A DNA stretch of 7,525 nucleotides from an uncultured Sphingomonadales bacterium (GTDB lineage Bacteria > Pseudomonadota > Alphaproteobacteria > Sphingomonadales > Sphingomonadaceae), in contig CAITOD010000382.1 in the NCBI GenBank assembly GCA_903893935.1, positions 1 to 7,525 on the forward strand, in the 5' to 3' direction. Under the pieces are notes generated by a model. It saw nothing but the letters and a program-made list of their open reading frames with translations, made no database searches and was not told the DNA's origin. The position numbers were made by a program, and so were the translations under genes. Below, piece after piece: positions 1-4,679 of this stretch. The stretch's first letter is position 1; every line of letters starts with the position of its first letter.

Positions 1-54
1 AAGGATTTGTCTGCCGTGCAACCAGCTCCATGCGCAAAATCCCGGACAGCTATG

Positions 55-75
55 GGACTTGATCCGGCATCCATC
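55..75 (-). repeat. Left copy of an inverted intergenic repeat (truncated unit)
   Basis: These 21 bases are the exact reverse complement of bases 119-139, with 43 bases between the two copies. Read on the minus strand, this copy matches the right-hand unit up to the second arm of its hairpin and then diverges, so it looks like a truncated unit in opposite orientation. Such units are common between genes in sphingomonads as far as I recall; I did not search for them. Together the two copies could fold into a 21-bp stem in RNA and act as a transcript end or stabiliser for whatever lies to the left. Confidence 0.75.
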
Positions 76-118
76 GGGCGGCCGGGTGGCGTCGCTCGGG
101 CTCCGCGCGCAACGGCCT

Positions 119-148
119 GATGGATGCCGGATCAAGTCCGGCATGACG
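119..148 (+). repeat. Right copy: REP-like palindromic repeat with internal hairpin
   Basis: Bases 124-131 (ATGCCGGA) and 137-144 (TCCGGCAT) are perfect 8-base inverted arms around the loop TCAAG, followed by GACG. The 21 bases 119-139 recur inverted at 55-75. The short GC-rich hairpin, intergenic location and paired opposite copies resemble bacterial REP/BIME elements. No transposase gene is in the window. No other gene or promoter could be supported in bases 1-247. Confidence 0.75.
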
Positions 149-247
149 AGGGGGAGGGCGCGCGCGCACCGATCGCCGATCCTGCTGGACTTGGCCGACC
201 CGAACGGGCATTTAATCGCACGATGAAATAAACCGGGGGGGGCGCCG

Positions 248-1051
248 ATGAGCCAGAACTTCGCCGATCGCGTAACCGTGACGTTCGACAACCATGTCGC
301 GCATGTCCTGCTCGATCGCGGCGACAAGATGAACGCGCTCGACGAGGCGATGTTCGAAGCGCTGATCGCGGCAGGCGAGCATTTGCGCGGGCTTGCGGGG
401 TTGCGCGCAGTGGTGCTGTCGGGGGCGGGACGCGCGTTTTGCGCGGGGCTCGATCTGTCGTCGTTCGGCCGGACCGACCGGTGGGACGATGGCGGGCTGG
501 CGGTGCGCACGCATGGCATTGCCAACCGCCCGCAATATGTCGCGTACTTGTGGCACGAGCTGCCGGTGCCGGTGATCGCGGCGGTGCACGGGGTCTGTTT
601 CGGCGGCGGTTTGCAGATTGCCAGCGGCGCCGACATCCGCATCGCGCATCCCGAAGCGCGGCTTGCGGTGATGGAAGTCAAATGGGGGCTGGTGCCCGAT
701 ATGGCCGGCTATCTGCTGTGGCGCGGCAATGTGCGCGACGATGTGCTGCGCGAACTGACGTATACCCACCGCGAGTTTTCGGGCGCCGAGGCGGCCGCGC
801 TGGGCTTTGCCACGCACGTCGATGCCGATCCGCTCGCGCGCGCGATGGAACTGGCGCACACGATCGCGGGCAAGAGCCCGCATGCGGTGCGCGCCGCCAA
901 AGACCTCGCCAACCGCACGCCGCTGCTGGGCGATGCCGAAGTGCTGATGGCCGAAAGCATGAGCCAGGCCGCGCTCATGTATTCGCCCAACCAGATCGAA
1001 GCGGTGCGCGCCGGAATGGAACGCCGCGCACCCGCTTTCGTCGACCCCTGA
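248..1051 (+). CDS. Crotonase-family protein (enoyl-CoA hydratase/isomerase-like)
   Basis: This 267-residue protein has the usual length and layout of the crotonase superfamily, whose members act on acyl-CoA thioesters (hydration, isomerisation and related reactions) in the cytoplasm. Both oxyanion-hole segments are visible: GRAFCAGLDL at residues 61-70 and HGVCFGGG at 114-121. The position of the first catalytic Glu of enoyl-CoA hydratase (Glu144 in the rat enzyme) is Gln123 here. The second is kept as Glu143 in VMEVKWG, and Asp151 in VPDMAG sits where dienoyl-CoA isomerases carry a catalytic Asp. A classical hydratase is therefore less likely than an isomerase-like or divergent activity; the substrate cannot be told. 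The ATG at 248 follows a run of eight G (235-242) that can serve as Shine-Dalgarno. The gene stands alone, with no fatty-acid oxidation partners in view. Confidence 0.9.
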   Translation: MSQNFADRVTVTFDNHVAHVLLDRGDKMNALDEAMFEALIAAGEHLRGLAGLRAVVLSGAGRAFCAGLDLSSFGRTDRWDDGGLAVRTHGIANRPQYVAYLWHELPVPVIAAVHGVCFGGGLQIASGADIRIAHPEARLAVMEVKWGLVPDMAGYLLWRGNVRDDVLRELTYTHREFSGAEAAALGFATHVDADPLARAMELAHTIAGKSPHAVRAAKDLANRTPLLGDAEVLMAESMSQAALMYSPNQIEAVRAGMERRAPAFVDP

Positions 1052-1122
1052 TCGAAGAATCCCGTTGCCCTGCAATGCGGGCTCGGCTAACCGCCCTGTT
1101 CCCGCCGATGGCGGGCACCGGG

Positions 1123-1196
1123 GGCCCGATGGCGGAATGGTGACGCAGCGGACTGCAAATCCGTATATGCCGGTTCGATTCCGGCTCGGGCCTCCA
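1123..1196 (+). tRNA. tRNA-Cys (anticodon GCA), CCA encoded
   Basis: A full cloverleaf can be drawn. The acceptor is GGCCCGA (1123-1129) paired with TCGGGCC (1186-1192), the discriminator is T1193 (U73 is the identity base of tRNA-Cys), and an encoded CCA lies at 1194-1196. The D-arm occupies 1132-1146. The anticodon stem 1148-1152/1160-1164 encloses the loop CTGCAAA, with GCA at 1155-1157. The T-stem GCCGG/CCGGC (1169-1173/1181-1185) encloses TTCGATT. The length of 74 nt including CCA is normal. A weak promoter guess is TTGCCC (1065-1070) and CTAACC (1087-1092). A 6-bp hairpin (CCCGCC/GGCGGG, 1101-1115) lies in the would-be 5' leader. The 3' end is 22 bases from the end of the convergent dehydratase gene, with no clear T-run terminator between them. 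Confidence 0.97.
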
Positions 1197-1218
1197 ACTC
1201 TCCTTCAACGTATCGCGG

Positions 1219-1530
1219 TCAATCGATGAACCCGTCGATGGCCTTGGCCAGCGCGATGTCGCGCTGTGACAGGCCGCCGGCGTCGTGCGTGGTCAGGCGG
1301 ATCTCGACGCGGTTGTAGACATTGAACCATTCGGGGTGGTGATCGGCTTTTTCGGCGACAATGGCGACGCGCGCCATGAAGCCGAACGCTTGCGCGAAAT
1401 CGCCGAAGCGCAGCGTGCGGGTGATCGCCAGCGCGTCGGGGGTCAGCGTCCAGTGCGGCAGGCGCGCAAGCGCGGTGTCGCGTTCGGCGGGGGTCAGCTG
1501 CGGGATGGCCATGGCGGCGCGCGTCTCCAT
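1219..1530 (-). CDS. phhB: 4a-hydroxytetrahydrobiopterin dehydratase (pterin-4a-carbinolamine dehydratase)
   Basis: This is a 103-residue protein of the PCD/DCoH family. The family dehydrates 4a-hydroxytetrahydropterin, the by-product of aromatic amino acid hydroxylases, so that the pterin cofactor can be recycled. The signature is clear: [14 protein letters not shown] at residues 60-73 with His64 and His65, then [17 protein letters not shown] at 79-95 with His82. These correspond to the three active-site histidines of the family. No phenylalanine hydroxylase gene (phhA) is next to it, so its partner must be elsewhere or its role may be broader. Two starts are possible. The ATG at 1530 has GAGG about 9 nt upstream, and the ATG at 1512 (MAIPQLT...) gives a more family-typical N-terminus of 97 residues. 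The gene is divergent from ccmA, with 39 bases between start codons. Confidence 0.93.
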   Translation of the reverse strand: METRAAMAIPQLTPAERDTALARLPHWTLTPDALAITRTLRFGDFAQAFGFMARVAIVAEKADHHPEWFNVYNRVEIRLTTHDAGGLSQRDIALAKAIDGFID

Positions 1531-1532
1531 TG

Positions 1533-1561
1533 TTGTGAGGCCTCACGCTTTCCCCTATCGG
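1533..1561 (+). promoter_or_regulatory. Possible ccmA promoter placing the start site at the ATG
   Basis: TTGTGA (1533-1538) and TATCGG (1556-1561) are spaced by 17 bases and resemble -35 and -10 hexamers. The -10 ends 8 bases before the ccmA ATG, so transcription would begin at or next to the start codon. The -10 matches the consensus at only three of six positions, so this is a weak call. Confidence 0.3.
1535..1546. promoter_or_regulatory. 12-bp perfect palindrome between divergent phhB and ccmA
   Basis: GTGAGGCCTCAC is its own reverse complement and lies in the 39-base gap between the two divergent start codons. It overlaps the putative ccmA -35 and also supplies the GAGG that could be the phhB Shine-Dalgarno. 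It could be an operator for a dimeric regulator or chance in GC-rich DNA; no regulator gene is adjacent. Confidence 0.35.
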
Positions 1562-1569
1562 CATTGCGG

Positions 1570-2145
1570 ATGCAACCGTGTCGCCTTGCCGTCGATGATC
1601 TTGCCGTGCGCCGGGGCGACCGGGTGCTGGTGCGCGGGGTCGGGTTTGCGCTGGGGCCGGGCGCCGCGCTGCATCTTGCCGGGCCCAATGGCATTGGCAA
1701 ATCGAGCCTGCTGCGCATTGTCGCCGGGCTGTCGCGCGCGTTTGCCGGGCGGGTCGAAGTCGAGGGCGCGCTGGCGCTGTGCGACGAACGGCTGCCGCTC
1801 GATGCGCACCGGCCGCTCGATGCGGCCATGCGGTTCTGGCGGCGGATTGACGGTGCGCAGGCGGCCGATGCGCGGTTCGGGCTCGCTGCTTTGGGCGATG
1901 TGCCGGTGCGCTATCTGTCGACCGGGCAACGCAAACGCGCAGCACTTGCCTGCGTGGTGGCGAGCGGGGCGCCGATCTGGCTGCTCGATGAACCGCTCAA
2001 CGGGCTCGATGCGCAATGGGTCGGGGTCGCGCAAAGCGCGATCGAGGCGCACCGCGCGCAAGGCGGGATCGCGGTGATTGCCTCGCACCAGCCGCTCGGG
2101 CTTGCTGATCTCGCGGTGCTTTCGCTCGGGGACTTTGCGCCATGA
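1570..2145 (+). CDS. ccmA: Cytochrome c maturation ABC exporter, ATP-binding subunit CcmA
   Basis: This is a 191-residue ABC ATPase with all nucleotide-binding motifs in order: Walker A GPNGIGKSS (residues 38-46), the signature LSTGQRKR (116-123), Walker B WLLDEP (137-142, Asp140 and Glu141) and the switch His173 in ASHQP. The short length, the GPNGIGKSSLLRI sequence and the directly coupled CcmB gene identify it as CcmA. In the Ccm system I pathway it powers release of haem-loaded CcmE from the CcmC/D complex at the inner membrane. I chose ATG 1570 because it gives the family-typical N-terminus. The frame is open far upstream, but that part lies antisense to phhB. There is no convincing Shine-Dalgarno. 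The stop overlaps the ccmB start (ATGA, 2142-2145), implying translational coupling. Confidence 0.93.
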   Translation: MQPCRLAVDDLAVRRGDRVLVRGVGFALGPGAALHLAGPNGIGKSSLLRIVAGLSRAFAGRVEVEGALALCDERLPLDAHRPLDAAMRFWRRIDGAQAADARFGLAALGDVPVRYLSTGQRKRAALACVVASGAPIWLLDEPLNGLDAQWVGVAQSAIEAHRAQGGIAVIASHQPLGLADLAVLSLGDFAP

Positions 2146-2810
2146 GCCGCGCGCGCCAGCTCGGGGTGATTTTCGCGCGCGACTGCGTGCTGTTGCTGGG
2201 CGGCGCGCGCGGGCGCGGTGGCGCGATCCTGCCGCTGCTGTTCTTTGTGGCGGTGGCAATGCTCTATCCGTTCGGTGTCGGGCCCGATGCGCGGCTGCTG
2301 GCGCGCACCGGCGCCGGGGTGATCTGGGTGGCAGCCCTGCTGGCGGCAATCCTGCCGCTCGACCGGCTGGTCGAACCCGATGTGGAAAGCGGTTTTTTCG
2401 ACCAGTGGGCCTTGCGCGGCCTGTCCGAAGAAGCGGTCATGCTCGGCCGCGTGGTGGCGCACTGGCTGAGCTTTGGCGTGCCGCTTCTGCTGGCGACGCC
2501 GGTCGCGGCGGCGTTGCTGGCGATCGATGGCGGGCAATTGGCGCGGCTCGAACTGGGGCTGTTGCTCGGCACGCCGGGGCTCGCCGCCATCGGCGTGACG
2601 ATTGCAGCGCTCACCGCCGGTTTGCGCGCGGGCGCGGCGCTGGGCGGCTTGCTGCTGATCCCGCTCGCGGTGCCATTGCTGATTTTTGGTGCGGGCTCGT
2701 TGCAGCCGGGTGGCGAAAACGGACTGGTGCTGCTCGCCGCCGCGAGCCTGGTGGCGGTCGCTGTAGCGCCCTTTGCGGCGGGTGCGGCGATCCGCGCGGC
2801 GCGCGAATAG
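2142..2810 (+). CDS. ccmB: Cytochrome c maturation ABC exporter, membrane subunit CcmB
   Basis: This 222-residue integral membrane protein has the usual CcmB length and about six hydrophobic segments, roughly at residues 27-46, 54-72, 103-128, 135-159, 165-184 and 194-216. The conserved loop LDRLVEPDVESGFFDQW (73-89) after the second segment is a family hallmark, as is the IPLAVPLLIFG stretch at 173-183. It forms the membrane part of the CcmA2B2 transporter used in c-type cytochrome biogenesis. It starts inside the ccmA stop codon and so must be expressed with it. Haem-handling partners (ccmC, D, E, F, G, H) are not in the window; the next gene downstream is a cysteine synthase 67 bases away. 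Confidence 0.92.
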   Translation: MSRARQLGVIFARDCVLLLGGARGRGGAILPLLFFVAVAMLYPFGVGPDARLLARTGAGVIWVAALLAAILPLDRLVEPDVESGFFDQWALRGLSEEAVMLGRVVAHWLSFGVPLLLATPVAAALLAIDGGQLARLELGLLLGTPGLAAIGVTIAALTAGLRAGAALGGLLLIPLAVPLLIFGAGSLQPGGENGLVLLAAASLVAVAVAPFAAGAAIRAARE

Positions 2811-2841
2811 CGGGGCTTTCGATCGCAGCGCGCTTTTTGCG

Positions 2842-2868
2842 TTGCCCATGTCGCGGGTCTTTTATACC
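2842..2868 (+). promoter_or_regulatory. Possible promoter of the cysteine synthase gene
   Basis: TTGCCC (2842-2847) and TATACC (2863-2868) form a -35/-10-like pair with a 15-base spacer; TTGCGT at 2837-2842 with TTTATA at 2861-2866 (18-base spacer) is an alternative. The -10 ends 9 bases before the ATG at 2878, which has no Shine-Dalgarno, so a leaderless or nearly leaderless mRNA is possible. It lies in the 67-base gap after ccmB. Confidence 0.35.
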
Positions 2869-2877
2869 CCACAGCGC

Positions 2878-3876
2878 ATGACCCTGACCCATGCACTCCC
2901 CGACACGCTTTCGCTCATCGGCAACACGCCGCTGGTGCTCCTCAAAGGACCGAGCGAAGCGGCGGGTGCGGAAATCTATGGCAAGTGCGAATTTGCCAAT
3001 CCCGGCGCCTCGGTCAAAGACCGCGCGGCGCTGTGGATCGTGCGCGATGCCGAACAGCGCGGCATTCTGGCGCCCGGCGGCACCATTGTCGAAGGGACTG
3101 CGGGCAACACCGGCATCGGGCTTGCGCTGGTCGCCAATGCGCTCGGCTATCGCACCGTGATCGTCATGCCCGAAACCCAGTCGCGCGAGAAAATGGACAC
3201 TTTGCGCGCGCTTCGCGCCGAGCTGGTGCTGGTGCCCGCCGCGCCCTTTTCCAACCCCGGGCATTTCGTCCACACCAGCCGGCGGCTCGCCGAAGAAACG
3301 CCCGGCGCGATCTGGGCCAACCAGTTCGACAATATCGCCAACCGCCGCGCGCATATCGAAAGCACCGCGCCCGAATTGTGGGCGCAGATGGACGAGCGCA
3401 TCGACGGGTTTACGTGTGCTGCGGGCACCGGCGGCACGCTCGCCGGGGTCGGGCTGGGGCTGAAAGCGCGCGACGACAAAGTCACCATCGCGCTGACCGA
3501 CCCGCATGGCGCGGCGCTGTACAATTATTACGCGCATGGCGAATTGCGCGCCGAAGGGTCGTCGGTTGCCGAAGGGATCGGGCAAGGGCGGATCACCGCC
3601 AATCTCGAAGGCGCGCCGATCGACACCCAGTTCCGCATTTCGGACGAAGAAGGGCTGGTGTGGGTCACGCGGCTGCTCGCCGAAGAAGGCCTGTGCCTCG
3701 GGCTGTCGAGCGGGATCAATGTGGCGGGCGCCGTGGCGCTGGCGAAGCAACTGGGTCCGGGCAGCCGGGTCGCCACGATCCTGTGCGACACCGGCTTTCG
3801 CTATCTGTCGTCGCTCTACAACGCGGCCTGGCTTGAATCCAAAGGCTTGCCGGTCTTTCCCTGGTTGCGCGCATAA
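2878..3876 (+). CDS. cysK: Cysteine synthase A-type PLP enzyme
   Basis: This is a 332-residue fold-type II PLP enzyme of the cysteine synthase/cystathionine beta-synthase family. Such enzymes typically make L-cysteine from O-acetylserine and sulfide in the cytoplasm. The opening SLIGNTPLV (12-20) is typical. The Schiff-base lysine is Lys47 in NPGASVKDRAA, the substrate (asparagine) loop is EGTAGNTGIG (72-81), the phosphate-binding loop is GTGGT (183-187), and SSGIN (277-281) supplies the serine facing the pyridine nitrogen. The loop reads TAGNTG rather than the TSGNTG of enteric CysK, and PETQS replaces PETMS. This fits a subgroup I recall from Caulobacter and other alphaproteobacteria annotated as cysteine synthase A; a different activated serine as substrate cannot be excluded. 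ATG 2848, ten codons upstream, is an alternative start. The following small membrane protein gene begins 14 bases after the stop. Confidence 0.88.
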   Translation: MTLTHALPDTLSLIGNTPLVLLKGPSEAAGAEIYGKCEFANPGASVKDRAALWIVRDAEQRGILAPGGTIVEGTAGNTGIGLALVANALGYRTVIVMPETQSREKMDTLRALRAELVLVPAAPFSNPGHFVHTSRRLAEETPGAIWANQFDNIANRRAHIESTAPELWAQMDERIDGFTCAAGTGGTLAGVGLGLKARDDKVTIALTDPHGAALYNYYAHGELRAEGSSVAEGIGQGRITANLEGAPIDTQFRISDEEGLVWVTRLLAEEGLCLGLSSGINVAGAVALAKQLGPGSRVATILCDTGFRYLSSLYNAAWLESKGLPVFPWLRA

Positions 3877-3878
3877 GC

Positions 3879-3884
3879 TATAAC
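3879..3884 (+). promoter_or_regulatory. Possible -10 element (TATAAC) just before the small membrane protein gene
   Basis: TATAAC matches the -10 consensus at five of six positions and ends 6 bases before the ATG at 3891. No good -35 lies at the standard distance; CTTTCC at 3855-3860 with an 18-base spacer is the best I see. If used, the transcript would be leaderless or nearly so. Co-transcription with the upstream cysteine synthase is equally possible. Confidence 0.25.
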
Positions 3885-3890
3885 GCCGCA

Positions 3891-4262
3891 ATGGCGCTAT
3901 TCAGCAGGACATCCGAGCGGCTGCGCCATTTGCGCAGCCGATCTGGCGGATCTTTGGCGGATGCGGCCGGCGGCGGCCAGGTCCAGCCCGGCTCGCGCGA
4001 TATGCGCGCGCAGGCGGTCCACCGGTTGCAGGTCGGCATGTTCGGGCTTGCCGCCATGCTGCTGCTGGTCAGCCTCGCCAGCGTGATCATGCAGCGCGTG
4101 CAGACCGCCGATCGCAGCGTGGTGGCGGTTGAACCTTCGGGCGCCGCCAGCAACACGCCTGCCAACGATCCGCTGGTCGATCTGGGCGTCGCCCCCGAAG
4201 TGCCGGTGGCGGCCAACCCCGGCACACACGCCAAGCCGGCGAAGACCGAACCCGCGCACTGA
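3891..4262 (+). CDS. Small single-pass membrane protein of unknown function
   Basis: I do not recognise this 123-residue protein. It has a strongly basic N-terminus (many Arg in residues 6-17, no acidic patch), a linker rich in Gly/Ala/Gln, and one hydrophobic helix at about residues 48-67 (VGMFGLAAMLLLVSLASVIM). A C-terminal half of about 55 residues is rich in Ala, Pro and Val with no Cys. By the positive-inside rule the N-terminus would be cytoplasmic and the C-terminal half periplasmic. No catalytic motif is visible. It starts 14 bases after the cysteine synthase stop on the same strand, suggesting an operon, yet no functional link is apparent. Coding is supported by a GC-rich third position and by the membrane helix; there is no Shine-Dalgarno. 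Confidence 0.7.
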   Translation: MALFSRTSERLRHLRSRSGGSLADAAGGGQVQPGSRDMRAQAVHRLQVGMFGLAAMLLLVSLASVIMQRVQTADRSVVAVEPSGAASNTPANDPLVDLGVAPEVPVAANPGTHAKPAKTEPAH

Positions 4263-4278
4263 TCCCCGCGCGGGCTTT
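4251..4278 (+). terminator. Weak intrinsic terminator candidate over the stop codon
   Basis: CCCGCGC (4251-4257) pairs with GCGCGGG (4268-4274) across a 10-base loop that contains the TGA stop of the small membrane protein gene, followed by CTTT. The stem is GC-rich but the T-run is only three bases, so termination may be poor or depend on Rho. Confidence 0.3.
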
Positions 4279-4487
4279 CACGATCGCCCACCCCGCACGC
4301 TTTGCACATCGCGCGCGCTTGCGAGTCGCCTCGCTGGCGGGGATTTCGCGCGCATTCGGCGGGAAATGACGGGGCGGTTCCCGATTTCGCTGCAAGCCAG
4401 CCTGATGAATCGCTGATTTCCCTCATTTTTTGGAGAGTCTGCATTCCGCATGGGCGCGGTCTGCGGGCGATGTTCTTTTGTGTGCGA

Positions 4488-4518
4488 TTGGCGTTTTTCC
4501 GCGTAAAACCGAGATAAT
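4488..4518 (+). promoter_or_regulatory. Candidate mraZ/dcw promoter
   Basis: TTGGCG (4488-4493, four of six to the -35 consensus) and GATAAT (4513-4518, five of six to the -10 consensus) are 19 bases apart, slightly long. The -10 abuts the box array that begins at 4519, so RNA polymerase start and regulator would compete. Transcription would start near 4525, leaving a leader of about 155 nt before mraZ. Confidence 0.4.
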
Positions 4519-4563
4519 TTCCGCTCTGGCCCGTAATTTCCCGTTGTGGCCCGCCGCATCCCA
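4519..4563 (-). promoter_or_regulatory. Predicted MraZ operator: five boxes at 10-bp period
   Basis: On the plus strand the pentamers TTCCG (4519-4523), GCCCG (4529-4533), TCCCG (4539-4543), GCCCG (4549-4553) and TCCCA (4559-4563) are each separated by exactly five bases. On the minus strand this is TGGGA, CGGGC, CGGGA, CGGGC and a degenerate CGGAA. MraZ of E. coli is known to bind TGGGN direct repeats separated by 5 nt in its own promoter region; here the boxes are YGGGN and read on the strand opposite to mraZ. The pattern stops on both sides: the pentamers at 4509-4513 and 4569-4573 do not fit. The location immediately downstream of the candidate -10 suits autorepression of the dcw operon. 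Confidence 0.65.
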
Positions 4564-4616
4564 CGATATGAACAGACAATCGGGACGAATTCCTTGGCGC
4601 ATCCGTGGGGGATGAG

Positions 4617-4638
4617 CCGCCGCGCACCAGCGCGGCGG
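4617..4638 (+). other. GC hairpin in the mraZ leader
   Basis: CCGCCGCGC (4617-4625) and GCGCGGCGG (4630-4638) are perfect 9-base arms around the tetraloop ACCA, lying 41 bases upstream of the mraZ start. A T5 run follows only after 10 bases (4649-4653), so it is not a standard terminator. It may shape the leader RNA or be part of attenuation; function unknown. Confidence 0.5.
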
Positions 4639-4666
4639 GACGAGAGGCTTTTTGTCGCGAAAGAGC

Positions 4667-4672
4667 AGGGGG
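4667..4672 (+). promoter_or_regulatory. mraZ ribosome binding site deciding a GTG start
   Basis: AGGGGG lies 7 bases before GTG 4680. This favours the GTG at 4680 over the upstream in-frame GTG at 4605, whose extra 25 residues look unlike MraZ. Confidence 0.7.
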
Positions 4673-4679
4673 TCACAGG

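Larger units (their letters stand above)
4263..4679. other. 417-base non-coding stretch upstream of the dcw cluster
   Basis: This gap separates the small membrane protein gene from mraZ. Its first third is GC-rich with nothing I can identify. From about 4405 the base composition turns AT-richer, as expected of a control region, with runs such as the T6 near 4430 and T5 near 4494. It then holds a candidate promoter (4488-4518), a five-box 10-bp-period array (4519-4563), a 9-bp GC hairpin (4617-4638) and the mraZ ribosome binding site (4667-4672). Short open frames here (for example 4302-4517) show no family resemblance and are not called. Confidence 0.8.

Noticed and set aside
223..231. ATG AAA TAA mini-frame just upstream of the crotonase gene
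   Set aside because: A start-Lys-stop triplet could be a minimal upstream ORF, but nine bases of this kind occur by chance and there is no supporting ribosome binding site.
212..1075. A 287-codon minus-strand frame opposite the crotonase gene
   Set aside because: Shadow frame; the plus-strand protein has both oxyanion-hole motifs and normal length.
1101..1115. CCCGCC/GGCGGG hairpin as terminator of the crotonase gene
   Set aside because: The stem is only 6 bp with no following T-run and it lies directly before the tRNA, so it more likely belongs to the tRNA leader or is chance.
1123..1196. tRNA-Cys as an integration (att) site
   Set aside because: No integrase, no repeated 3' tRNA fragment and no island-like content follow; the neighbour is a convergent housekeeping gene.
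1123..3876. Functional link between tRNA-Cys and the nearby cysteine synthase
   Set aside because: They are 1.7 kb apart with a minus-strand gene and ccmAB between them; closeness looks coincidental.
2611..3891. A 426-codon open frame on the minus strand opposite the cysteine synthase gene
   Set aside because: It is antisense to a clear PLP enzyme, its translation is Arg/Pro/Ala-rich with no family resemblance, and long antisense frames are expected in DNA of this GC content.
4302..4517. 71-codon plus-strand frame in the mraZ upstream region
   Set aside because: No ribosome binding site, composition unlike a protein of this genome, and it runs through the candidate promoter.
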